Below are positions 1 through 6,727 of a DNA stretch of 10,254 nt, one piece after another. Under the pieces are notes generated by a model. It had not been told where the DNA came from. It saw only the letters and a program-made list of their open reading frames with translations, and made no database searches. The stretch's first letter is position 1. Every line of letters begins with the position of its first letter. Where the stretch lies: contig JAHFFU010000018.1 in NCBI GenBank assembly GCA_023247835.1, positions 1 through 10,254 of the forward strand, in the 5' to 3' direction. Origin of the DNA: Candidatus Bathyarchaeota archaeon. Its GTDB lineage: Archaea > Thermoproteota > Bathyarchaeia > 40CM-2-53-6 > FEN-987. The translations under genes were made by a program, and so were the position numbers.

Positions 1-964
1 AGGTGAACTTCGGATAATTCGCATTCTGGAACATTTCCTGGGCACCAGTCGGAATACTGTTGTCGGTTTCGGCGACGATGTTTCTGCGGTGAGACTGCCG
101 GATGGAAAAGTTGCGGTGCTGAAGACGGACATGCTGGTTGGCAGCACAGATATCCCCCCGGGCATGACGATGCGGCAGGTGGCACGCAAATCAGTTGTTT
201 CAAACGTCAGCGATTTAGCAGCCAAAGGGGCCCGCCCGCTGGCCGGGCTCGTAGCGTTAGGCCTTCCAGCCACTCTAACCAAACAAGATGTTCAAGGGAT
301 AGCGGCGGGACTCGGGAGCACTGCGAAGGAATACGGGTTCCCGCTGGTCGGCGGGGACACCAATGAATCAATGGACTTGACAATATCCCTCGCACTATTC
401 GCGATAGCCCACAAAGGCAAGTTGGTCCTTCGGTCTGGTGCGAGAGCTGGAGACATAGTTGCGGTTAGCGGTGAATTCGGTTCAACCTCGGCAGGGCTGA
501 AGGCGTTGCTCGACCACAGGATCCGGCCGGGTAGGTTAGCGCGCCCGTTGTATCAGGCAGTTTACAATCCACGCGCCGAATTAGGCCTTGGGCTTAGGTT
601 AGGTGCCTCAGGCGCCCTAACTGCTTCTATCGACTCGAGCGATGGGTTGGCTTGGAGCCTTCATGAGCTGTCGAGAGCTAGCGGCGTTGGGATTAGGATT
701 GATAATGTCCCGGTCAGCAAGGCCGCGGAGGAATTTGCTGCTCGTTATAGTTACAAGGCTACAGACCTTGCCCTGTACGGTGGGGAAGAGTACCATCTTG
801 TTGTCACTGTGAAACCTGAAAAGTTTGGGTTTGCACAGAAGGCTGCGCGCGGAAAATTGAGGCCCATCGGCGTGGTAACAAGGGGACCGACTGGGGTGCG
901 GTTGACACGCGCAGGAAGAGACATCAAGATAGCGATGAAGGGCTGGGAACACTTCAGGCGTTAA
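1..964 (+). CDS. thiL: Thiamine-monophosphate kinase ThiL, 5' end outside the window
   Basis: ThiL phosphorylates thiamine monophosphate to thiamine diphosphate with ATP, the last step of cofactor synthesis, in the cytosol. The frame is open from base 2, so the GTG at 89 is internal: upstream codons encode VVGFGDDVSAV, the glycine/aspartate ATP-metal loop typical of the family N-terminus. Counting from the codon at 89, further PurM/ThiL-fold motifs follow: KTDMLVG (12-18), SDLAAKGARP (41-50), VGGDTNES (87-94), DSSDGLAWSL (182-191) and LYGGEEYHLV (229-238). The last two correspond to the family's D-SDGL and GGEDYEL motifs, with Glu replacing the usual Asp. About 320 residues are visible, close to full family length, so only a few N-terminal residues are missing. 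It ends 48 bases before the C39-like gene on the same strand; I see no functional link between them. Identity is confident; a ThiL-like paralogue of other function is the main alternative. Confidence 0.9.
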   Translation, partial: GELRIIRILEHFLGTSRNTVVGFGDDVSAVRLPDGKVAVLKTDMLVGSTDIPPGMTMRQVARKSVVSNVSDLAAKGARPLAGLVALGLPATLTKQDVQGIAAGLGSTAKEYGFPLVGGDTNESMDLTISLALFAIAHKGKLVLRSGARAGDIVAVSGEFGSTSAGLKALLDHRIRPGRLARPLYQAVYNPRAELGLGLRLGASGALTASIDSSDGLAWSLHELSRASGVGIRIDNVPVSKAAEEFAARYSYKATDLALYGGEEYHLVVTVKPEKFGFAQKAARGKLRPIGVVTRGPTGVRLTRAGRDIKIAMKGWEHFRR

Positions 965-972
965 AGATATAG
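961..972 (+). promoter_or_regulatory. Candidate TATA box for the C39-like gene
   Basis: TTAAAGATATAG overlaps the thiL stop codon. Its centre is about 46 bases before the ATG at 1013, which would put transcription start near 993 with a leader of about 20 bases. No Shine-Dalgarno-like sequence is seen before the ATG. This is pattern matching only. Confidence 0.35.
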
Positions 973-1012
973 TTCATCACGTGAGAAATTCTTAGTCTCT
1001 AGAGATAGAACC

Positions 1013-1672
1013 ATGAAGTTCAACGTCCCATACTACGCACAGAGTTCTGAGTTCACGTGCGGCCCCGCATGCGTGCTAATGGTTATGAAGCACTTCGACC
1101 CGAGTTTGGATATCGGCCGCGAACTTGAGTTTGAAGTATGGCGCCAATGCAACATGATCGGCATAAAAGGCGCCGACCCATACGGACTATCTGTTCCGCT
1201 GACAGACGCAGGCCACGAAGTACGGCTAATAACACAACGGAGGAGAATTGTTGATTACAAGGCATGGAAGCGGAGGCTGATCAGGATTTTTTCCCCCGAA
1301 GAAATCGAGCTCAGCCTATTCGGCATGAGGGAAAACCGGCAAAGAGCCATGAACAGGCACCTGCCGGTCACGTACAAGCGGCCAGTTGTGGCGGACATTC
1401 TGGGAGCAGTTCGTGAGAAGTTTGTTCCCATAGCCCTCGTCCATATGGGGGTCATACACTCGCTCAACATCCCCCATTGGGTTGTGGTAACGGACGCCGA
1501 TGAAGAACACGTCGTTTTCAATGACCCCTATCCTCCAAAGGGCCGTAAAGGGCTCAGGCTTTCTCATGTTAAGTTCCAGAAAATTCTTGATGACATTGGG
1601 ACAAGGATAGGCCTAAGCCCTTCGGTTCTTCTAGTCAGAAAGGAAAGGCTCCTGCGCTCGACTGCATATTGA
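1013..1672 (+). CDS. Peptidase C39-like (papain-fold) protein, DUF3335-type
   Basis: A 219-residue protein with the layout of C39-like cysteine peptidases. The N-terminus reads VPYYAQ then FTCGPAC (14-20): Gln10 would be the oxyanion-hole residue and Cys16 the nucleophile. The C-terminal half has IPHWVVV (153-159) with His155 as the general base and FNDPYPP (169-175) with Asp171 completing a Cys-His-Asp triad. There is no signal peptide, membrane segment or ABC-transporter domain, so it is not a bacteriocin exporter; a cytosolic protein is expected. Residues 70-125 are rich in Arg/Lys and less family-like. The ATG is the first start and matches the family's short lead-in before VPYxxQ. The intact triad suggests an active peptidase, amidase or transglutaminase-like enzyme. 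The substrate is unknown, and the neighbours (thiL, a mannoside phosphorylase) do not help. Confidence 0.75.
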   Translation: MKFNVPYYAQSSEFTCGPACVLMVMKHFDPSLDIGRELEFEVWRQCNMIGIKGADPYGLSVPLTDAGHEVRLITQRRRIVDYKAWKRRLIRIFSPEEIELSLFGMRENRQRAMNRHLPVTYKRPVVADILGAVREKFVPIALVHMGVIHSLNIPHWVVVTDADEEHVVFNDPYPPKGRKGLRLSHVKFQKILDDIGTRIGLSPSVLLVRKERLLRSTAY

Positions 1673-1780
1673 AAAATCGATCAACTAATGGCTGAATCGC
1701 CTACTTCCCAGGCATCGTTTCTAGTACTGCTCCTTTACAAGCCAGAAAGGCTGCTTGCGTGAGGAACCCCCTACTGCCTC

Positions 1781-1794
1781 AAAACTAAATATTA
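1781..1794 (+). promoter_or_regulatory. Candidate TATA box for the GH130 gene
   Basis: AAAACTAAATATTA is the AT-richest stretch of the 132-base gap between the C39-like gene and the GH130 gene. An archaeal TATA box here would place transcription start near 1811-1816, after the first ATG (1805). Translation would then begin at the ATG at 1829 or 1856. The rest of the gap shows no RNA gene or repeat. Confidence 0.4.
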
Positions 1795-1804
1795 GTTCCT
1801 AGGC

Positions 1805-2776
1805 ATGGAGAGAACCGCCCCTTCAAACATGACGCCCTCGGGGCAGGAATGGCGAATGCCGAGACTTACCAAATATGAGCAGAACCCGATCATCGCTCCA
1901 AGAATGGAGATTGGTTGGGAGACAAGTGGAACCTTCAACCCTGGGGCAATTGCTGACGGCCAGTCCATTCACCTTCTATACCGAGCCGTGGATGGTAATT
2001 GGGTTTCCCGGTTGGGATATGCGCGGACACTGGATGGGAAAACAGTGGAAGTGCGCTCCCCAGAACCGGTACTGACTCCTTCTGGCGATTGGGAGGAGTT
2101 CGGTTGTGAGGACCCACGCATAACACGTTTCGACGGAACCTTCTACGTTACCTACACTGCTTATTCCCGACGAGGCCATCGCATAGCGTTGGCTTCGACG
2201 AAAGATTTCTCGCATTTCGAGAAATATGGGTTGGTTGGCCCAGACCGCAATGACAAAGACTGTGTAATCTTCCCTGAGAGAATAGGAGGAAAAATTGCTA
2301 TGCTGCACCGGCTAAAGTCGAAGGTGCAGATCGCCTACTTCGAGAACATCGAATCTCTTACCGAGTCCAAAGCTTTTTGGAAACAGTATGTTACCCATTT
2401 TGAGGATTATGAGGTTATGAGAGCGAAGTTCCCCTGGGAGGAAAAAAAGGTCGGCATCGGCTCGCCGCCGATCAAAACGGAACGGGGATGGTTAGTGCTT
2501 TATCATGGGGTCAGCCTCGACCGTATATATCGTGCCGGGGCCGTGTTGCTTGATCTAGATGACCCGAAGAAAGTGGTTGCGCGTACTAAGGCACCTATCC
2601 TTGAACCTGAAACGGATTTTGAGAAAAGGGGTTTTGTTCCAAACGTTGTGTTTCCCAACGGAGCTGTCGTTCGAGATGGCGAACTACTATCGTATTACGG
2701 CGGAGCTGACAAAGTCTCTTGTGTTGCGAGCGCTCCTCTAGATGAATTCCTCGACGAACTGGAGAAAGAGAACTAA
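1805..2776 (+). CDS. GH130-family beta-mannoside phosphorylase-like enzyme
   Basis: GH130 enzymes cleave beta-mannosidic bonds with phosphate to release mannose 1-phosphate, or hydrolyse them, on a five-bladed beta-propeller. The protein carries the family's blades: NPGAIADG (45-52), FGCEDPRIT (99-107) holding the conserved Asp103 expected to be the catalytic acid, CVIFPERIGGKIAMLHR (153-169), GIGSPPIKT (217-225), VLYHGV (231-236), GAVLLDLDDP (245-254) and GFVPNVVFPNG (276-286). There is no signal peptide, so it acts in the cytosol, as phosphorylases of this family do. At 323 residues from the first ATG it is of normal length, but residues 1-17 look unlike the family. The ATG at 1856 (MPRLTKYEQNPI) or 1829 fits both the homology start and the upstream TATA-like box better. 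It converges on the (alpha/alpha)6 gene, 21 bp away, and probably works on the glycan handled by the neighbouring glycosyltransferase. Phosphorylase versus hydrolase, and the linkage, cannot be decided from sequence. Confidence 0.85.
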   Translation: MERTAPSNMTPSGQEWRMPRLTKYEQNPIIAPRMEIGWETSGTFNPGAIADGQSIHLLYRAVDGNWVSRLGYARTLDGKTVEVRSPEPVLTPSGDWEEFGCEDPRITRFDGTFYVTYTAYSRRGHRIALASTKDFSHFEKYGLVGPDRNDKDCVIFPERIGGKIAMLHRLKSKVQIAYFENIESLTESKAFWKQYVTHFEDYEVMRAKFPWEEKKVGIGSPPIKTERGWLVLYHGVSLDRIYRAGAVLLDLDDPKKVVARTKAPILEPETDFEKRGFVPNVVFPNGAVVRDGELLSYYGGADKVSCVASAPLDEFLDELEKEN

Positions 2777-2797
2777 CCCTTAACCAAAAATCTCGCC

Positions 2798-3832
2798 TTA
2801 CGCAAAGCATTCTAGGAACGTCGCGACGGCAAGCAGGAGGGAGACCGTGGATTCAGAGCCTTGGTTCTCGTTCAAGCCAGCTTCCGTTATACCATCATAA
2901 CAAGCTCCTGTCGCCTCGTCATAGACCTTGGCGGACTTAGTGTTGAGACCAAAGAACCATCCCAGAGCTTGGCGCAAAGCCCTTTCGTGGACTTTAGACC
3001 GCGCGATCTTGCAAGCTAATGCCGCAGCCTCGACCATCGCCCCTGCCTCAATAGGTTGCTGATCATAGAGGGCTCTCTCCTTACCCCTAACGTACCAGCC
3101 CCGGCTACCGACGGGCACGAAATTTCCTTCAATCGTTGTCAGGTCATGCAGGAACTGGAATGTTTCCTCGGCAACTTCGAGATACTCCTTTGTGCCAAGT
3201 GACTGATGGGCCAGGAGCAAGGCTTGGGTGAGGCGGGCGTTGTCATAGGATAGGATGTTCTCGAACCATTTCCAATCAGTCCCATGATTAGCGTTATACA
3301 AGTCTACAAGACTGTCAGCCAATGAAGCAATGTTGACTTTCAAATTGTGGTCCCCGGCATCGACCCGGAATCGCTCACAAAGACCTAGGCAGGCATAGGC
3401 CATTGTTCGTGGTAAAGAGGACTCTCTGGCCCAAGGAAGTGCTCGATCAAGTATGAGTCGTGCGGAAGCCTTCATCCCATTAGGCAGATCCGAGTTGATA
3501 ACTGTGCCAGCTGCCCAGATCGCTCGGCCTAGATGGTCTCCAACTGTCGGAGTATCGACGAGCCGATGGGAGAAATCCATCAGGTTATGGAACCTGCCAT
3601 CCTCATCTTGCATGAGGAGTAGGAAGCTTAACAGTTTGCGTTGCAGGTCCAGGAGGCGATGTGTTGGCCAGAAGGCTCGGGCTTTGACTGCGAAAACAAG
3701 TGCGCGGGCGTTGTCGTCAACCGTATATCCTTCCTTTCTCGCTGGAACGGAAAACTTCGCGTGCTGAAGGACCGCATTGTCATCCGTCAGGGCGAAGAGA
3801 TGGTCAAGCTTCAGTAATTGCCGCAGTTTCAT
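2798..3832 (-). CDS. (alpha/alpha)6-barrel (six-hairpin glycosidase-like) protein of the GT4/GH130 locus
   Basis: An open frame begins at 3877, but the ATG at 3832 (MKLRQLLKLDHLFALTDD) is a better start. It places the family-like TDDNAVLQHA motif near the N-terminus and reduces overlap with the upstream glycosyltransferase to 29 bases, a spacing that suggests translational coupling. From there it has 344 residues, nearly all helical, in repeated hairpins as in (alpha/alpha)6-barrel sugar enzymes. Conserved-looking polar patches are GYTVDDNARAL (35-45), DWKWFENILSYDNARL (186-201), YDQQPIEAGAM (256-266) and, near the end, a GLNENQGSEST segment (319-329). These acidic and aromatic residues at hairpin ends would line a sugar-binding cleft. 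No signal peptide or transmembrane helix is seen. I do not know an assigned reaction for this group. Its place beside a GT4 enzyme and a GH130 phosphorylase argues for acting on the same oligosaccharide. Confidence 0.7.
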   Translation of the reverse strand: MKLRQLLKLDHLFALTDDNAVLQHAKFSVPARKEGYTVDDNARALVFAVKARAFWPTHRLLDLQRKLLSFLLLMQDEDGRFHNLMDFSHRLVDTPTVGDHLGRAIWAAGTVINSDLPNGMKASARLILDRALPWARESSLPRTMAYACLGLCERFRVDAGDHNLKVNIASLADSLVDLYNANHGTDWKWFENILSYDNARLTQALLLAHQSLGTKEYLEVAEETFQFLHDLTTIEGNFVPVGSRGWYVRGKERALYDQQPIEAGAMVEAAALACKIARSKVHERALRQALGWFFGLNTKSAKVYDEATGACYDGITEAGLNENQGSESTVSLLLAVATFLECFA

Positions 3833-4990
3833 CGATAGTTCTGGGAATCCCGATTGCAGATCTAAGTATGTCACCATATTGATCAGCCACTCTTGTCCAA
3901 CCCACTTCCTGACCGTACTTGAAAGCGTTCGTTTCTAGTTGCAGCCTGAGTCTGGCGTCGTCCAATATCCGTTCGACGCATTCGGCGATTGAACGTGCAT
4001 CGGCGAACTTGCAGAAAAGCCCTCTGTTGTCGGAGAGCTCCTCTTTTGCGAATAAGCTGGGCGTTGCAACAATCGCCTTTCCATGCCCAAGCGCAGGGTC
4101 AGCGTCCCACTGGAAACTTGATCCTTACCCAAGTAAGGTGCTACGTATATGTCGGCTGCGTGAAGGTGCAGAGAGAGTTCGTCATCGCGTAGATAGCGGT
4201 CTACGAAGCGAACATTGCGTTCAAGGTGAAGGCGTTTCGTAAGTGAGGATAGTTTTTCACGGTAAGCTTCACCTTCATGCCTTCGCACCACAGGGTGCGT
4301 TTCACCGATGACCATGTATAGCAAGTCCGGCCTTTGCCTCACCAGGTAAGAGAGCGATTTTATTGCGTACTCAATGCCTTTTCCTGAACTCATAAGCCCG
4401 CAAGTGGCGAGCACTGTATTTCTCTGCAGCCCGAGGTACCGCTTTGCATACTCATTGTGTCCACGCTCAGGTAGGGCTGCACCGTGGCGTACAACTCTGA
4501 TCTTCTCCTCGTTAGGACCAATGCGTTTCTTAAGAAGCTTAGCGGCGGATTCGATTGTCACAATGGCAGTCTCGCTTAACTCCGCGAGCTCAGACCTTAT
4601 TCGCCGTGCTTTTTCAGGTGGGTTTCGGAGCACTGTGTGAAATGTCGTGATGACGGGCTTTTCAAGATTCCTGCATAGTTCGAGGACGTATTCTCCCCAT
4701 TCTCCTCCGTATATGCCGTACTCGTGCTGAATATTCACAACGTCAACATCGCTTTGATTTAGGAAATCTGCCGCGGCGAGATAATGTGCACGCTCATGCT
4801 GGTCAATTGTGAACCTAACGTTAGGGTCCGAGTATTGATTCCCATCCTCCTCGTTTATTGCAACAATAAGGTAGCGGGAAATTCGACCCCGCATCAGTAG
4901 AGCCCGCGCCAAGTCCCGAGTATAAGTTGCTATGCCGCATGCTCGGGGAGGGTAGGTGCTAACATACCCAACGTGTGGTTGAAGATCCAA
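3804..4990 (-). CDS. GT4-type glycosyltransferase, frame broken by a one-base deletion near 4081
   Basis: A GT-B fold, GT4-like nucleotide-sugar glycosyltransferase. Starting from a TTG at 4990, it shows the acceptor-domain loop STYPPRACGIATYTRDL (11-27), IQHEYGIYGG (87-96), TTFHTV (115-120), HGA (169-171), the donor-domain motif CGLMSSGKGIEYAI (197-210) and APYLGKDQVSSGTLTL (284-299). After Met303 (codon 4084-4082) the frame runs into unrelated sequence and stops at 3935. Inserting one G after that ATG restores a normal donor domain: LGM-GKAIVATPSLFAKEEL, then NRGLFCKFAD and a C-terminal helix ending in TEA, with stop at 3806-3804. The repaired protein has 395 residues, the usual GT4 length. 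As written, the enzyme would lack its terminal donor-site helices and should be inactive. This is either a sequencing or assembly error in a short run of C (plus strand) or a recent mutation. The sugar donor is not readable. Confidence 0.85.
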
Positions 4991-4998
4991 TATGTTTT

Positions 4999-5004
4999 CT
5001 CCTC
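4999..5004 (-). promoter_or_regulatory. Strong ribosome binding site fixing a TTG start for the glycosyltransferase
   Basis: On the minus strand GAGGAG is followed by eight bases (AAAACATA) and then TTG at 4990-4988. No ATG or GTG gives the same N-terminus, so this Shine-Dalgarno sequence decides the unusual start codon. Confidence 0.7.
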
Positions 5005-5086
5005 TTTCAATTCAGGCTACGACTTCCACCGAACGCTTAGCCCGTCAGCCAGTTAGTGGGGGCATAGTACAACGAAAGGCGCAAGT

Positions 5087-5100
5087 ATCAAATAATATTG
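5087..5100. promoter_or_regulatory. AT-rich candidate promoter between divergent genes
   Basis: TCAAATAATATTG lies in the 174-base gap between the glycosyltransferase start (4990) and the dioxygenase relic (5165). It reads as a TATA-like element on either strand. On the minus strand it would give a leader of about 75 bases carrying the GAGGAG ribosome site; on the plus strand, a leader of about 45 bases. A second weaker candidate for the plus direction is CTAAAAAC near 5112-5119. Nothing else is recognised in the gap. Confidence 0.3.
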
Positions 5101-5164
5101 ACCTTAGGACGCTAAAAACGCTATGCTTTCAACAAACATCTTCTTCGTTTGATCGGGAAATGAG

Positions 5165-5684
5165 ATGACTCTGGTTTACGCTTGCATAGCACCCCACGGA
5201 AGTGAGGCCATCGAGAAACTTGCCAGTAAGTCTACACTAAGAAAGTTTCAGAAAACGAGGGAAGGATTGCGCCAGCTAGCAAAAGAGGTTAGGAAAGCAA
5301 GACCGGACACTCGTAATTGCAAGTCCACATAATCTAAAGATATGGCAGAAGATCGGCGAACTAAGCAAGAAAAAAGCGAAACGATTGGTTTTCATCGCTA
5401 GTGCGGACCAGGCGCATAGACACAAAAAGTCTGGGCCCTATGGTTACCGCAAAGCAGCTAAGGAATACGATACACTTGTTCTACACGCAATTCAGAAAGG
5501 CCGAATCGATTCGATCATGAGGCTGAAACCGAAACTTGTAGAGGATGCAAGGCCGGATAGCCTTTGGCAAATGACTAAGCTCGTAGGAGTTATTTACAAG
5601 GGAAAGATGAGGCCGGAGGAAATCTCTTACCATGTCCCTACGTACTTCGGTATGATATGCGCGAGCTTCCGAAGAAACATCTGA
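5165..5684 (+). pseudogene. Class III extradiol (LigB/DODA-type) dioxygenase relic: frameshift plus internal deletion
   Basis: Intact members cleave catechol-type rings, or act on related substrates, with Fe(II) held by two His and one Glu, and are about 260-280 residues long. Here ATG 5165 opens with LVYACIAPHGSEAIEKLA, the N-terminal segment with the first metal His, and runs to RKARPD. The frame then shifts: CCGGACACTC at 5303-5312 looks like CCGGACACACTC missing one AC unit. The next frame continues TLVIASPHNLK, with the second metal His. It then passes directly into RLVFIASADQAHRHKKSGPYGY, which belongs near the C-terminal catalytic His, and ends with DSLWQMTKLVGV and YHVPTYFGM. About 100 residues of the middle domain are missing. 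Only about 172 residues' worth of coding sequence remains across two frames. The clean fit of both ends makes a decayed gene much more likely than a new protein. It lies just upstream of a second, unrelated type of extradiol dioxygenase. Confidence 0.85.
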
Positions 5685-5810
5685 ATCTGGATAAACCTCG
5701 TAGTGCTGAACTCCAAACTCACTCTTTCGGTCGAAGGTCAATTACGCCACGGGATTACCCCTTGCAGCATATTCTGGCTTAAATCATTCAAGACGCATAG
5801 TCCCGCAGCC

Positions 5811-5815
5811 GGAGG
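5811..5815 (+). promoter_or_regulatory. Ribosome-binding-site-like GGAGG before the VOC gene
   Basis: GGAGG is ten bases before an in-frame CTG at 5826 and 43 bases before the first in-frame ATG at 5859. A TATA-like GCTTAAATC at 5778-5786 would start transcription near 5807, just ahead of it. Together these hint at a non-ATG start at 5826, but neither element is proof. Confidence 0.35.
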
Positions 5816-5825
5816 AACGAACCGC

Positions 5826-6698
5826 CTGTCCCAACCGGATTTCAAACTCCATCCCGACATGAGATTGGGACCCGTCTCACTTAGAGTAAAGGACCTAGGT
5901 TTGATGCTGTCGTTCTACGAGAAGGACTTAGGCCTCACAGTGTTACGTCGGGATGAGGACATTGTGGAGCTTGGCCCTGGCAAGTCCGGAGAGCCTGTTC
6001 TAGTCTTGAGGCATGCTCCCCACGCCGAGAAGGCACCGTCCGACGCTGCTGGGCTGTATCATTATGCCCTTTTGGTTCCAGATCGAAGTAGCCTAGCTGC
6101 CGCCTACCTCTCGATTGGAAATGCAGGCGTCATCTTTGACGGCTTCGCTGACCACCTCGTTAGCGAAGCACTTTACCTAACGGACCCCGAAGGCAACGGG
6201 ATAGAAATCTACACTGACAGGCCAAGAGGTCAGTGGAAGTTTGATGAGGATGGCTATGTGGATATGGCGACTCAACCCCTTGACCTCGACTCATTGCTGA
6301 GGGAAGTACACGATGCAGAAAGGGATGCTTTGAATGCGGTCTCTGAAGGAACCAGAATAGGCCACGTTCACCTGAAAGCTACCGACCTGCAGAGGTCAAT
6401 TGCCTTCTACCGAAACGTGCTGGGTCTGGATTTGATGCGTTACTATGAAAGCGCAGCCTTCCTCTCTGTTGGGCGATACCACCACCACATCGGAATGAAC
6501 ACGTGGGAAAGCCTCGGAGGAAAGCCCGTCAAGAAGGACTGGACCGGTTTGGAATACTTCACAATCACAACCCCGCAGAAGAATCTGAGCGAGCTCTCTT
6601 CCAGGTTAGCCGATAGCGCTTTAGTTCATAGTCAAGACTCGGGGCAACTATTCATCTCCGATCCGGATGAGATTGAGTTGGTATTCAAAAGCTCCTGA
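5826..6698 (+). CDS. CatE-like VOC-family extradiol dioxygenase (catechol 2,3-dioxygenase-like)
   Basis: A two-module vicinal-oxygen-chelate protein resembling Bacillus CatE, which opens catechol rings next to the hydroxyls using one metal ion. Numbering from the ATG at 5859 (279 residues), module 1 has GPVSLRVKDLGLMLSFYEKDLGL (split here at 4-10 and 11-26), GLYHYALLVPD (65-75), ALYLTDPEGNGIEIYTDRP (104-122). Module 2 has IGHVHLKATDL (167-177), RYHHHIGMNTW (206-216) and DPDEIELVF (268-276). The expected metal ligands, His169 (GHVHL), a His of the HHH run and Glu273, are all present in module 2, so it should be active. The frame is open upstream to a GTG at 5703, but that stretch is not protein-like. 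The family's N-terminus usually includes KLHPDxRLGP, so a start at CTG 5826 behind GGAGG is plausible; ATG 5859 is the conservative choice. The substrate could be a catechol or another vicinal diol; glyoxalase activity is less likely. Confidence 0.8.
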   Translation: MSQPDFKLHPDMRLGPVSLRVKDLGLMLSFYEKDLGLTVLRRDEDIVELGPGKSGEPVLVLRHAPHAEKAPSDAAGLYHYALLVPDRSSLAAAYLSIGNAGVIFDGFADHLVSEALYLTDPEGNGIEIYTDRPRGQWKFDEDGYVDMATQPLDLDSLLREVHDAERDALNAVSEGTRIGHVHLKATDLQRSIAFYRNVLGLDLMRYYESAAFLSVGRYHHHIGMNTWESLGGKPVKKDWTGLEYFTITTPQKNLSELSSRLADSALVHSQDSGQLFISDPDEIELVFKSS

Positions 6699-6727
6699 AG
6701 CCTTGCATCCATTCTTTCATATCGTGT

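Noticed and set aside
1976..2308. 110-residue minus-strand frame inside the GH130 gene
   Set aside because: It is antisense shadow of conserved GH130 blades with no ribosome site or domain.
2777..2797. Terminator between the convergent GH130 and barrel genes
   Set aside because: The 21-base gap has no hairpin and only a short A run; not enough to call a site.
3935..4080. C-terminal tail of the glycosyltransferase as written, ending in DSGCN
   Set aside because: It is an out-of-frame translation after a one-base deletion; the neighbouring frame gives a typical GT4 donor-domain end.
5165..5332. The first 55-codon frame as a separate small protein
   Set aside because: Its sequence matches the N-terminus of the dioxygenase family and stops only because of the frameshift.
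5165..5684. Programmed frameshift joining the two halves of the class III dioxygenase
   Set aside because: Even after joining the frames, about 100 residues of the middle domain are absent, so a recoded functional enzyme is unlikely.
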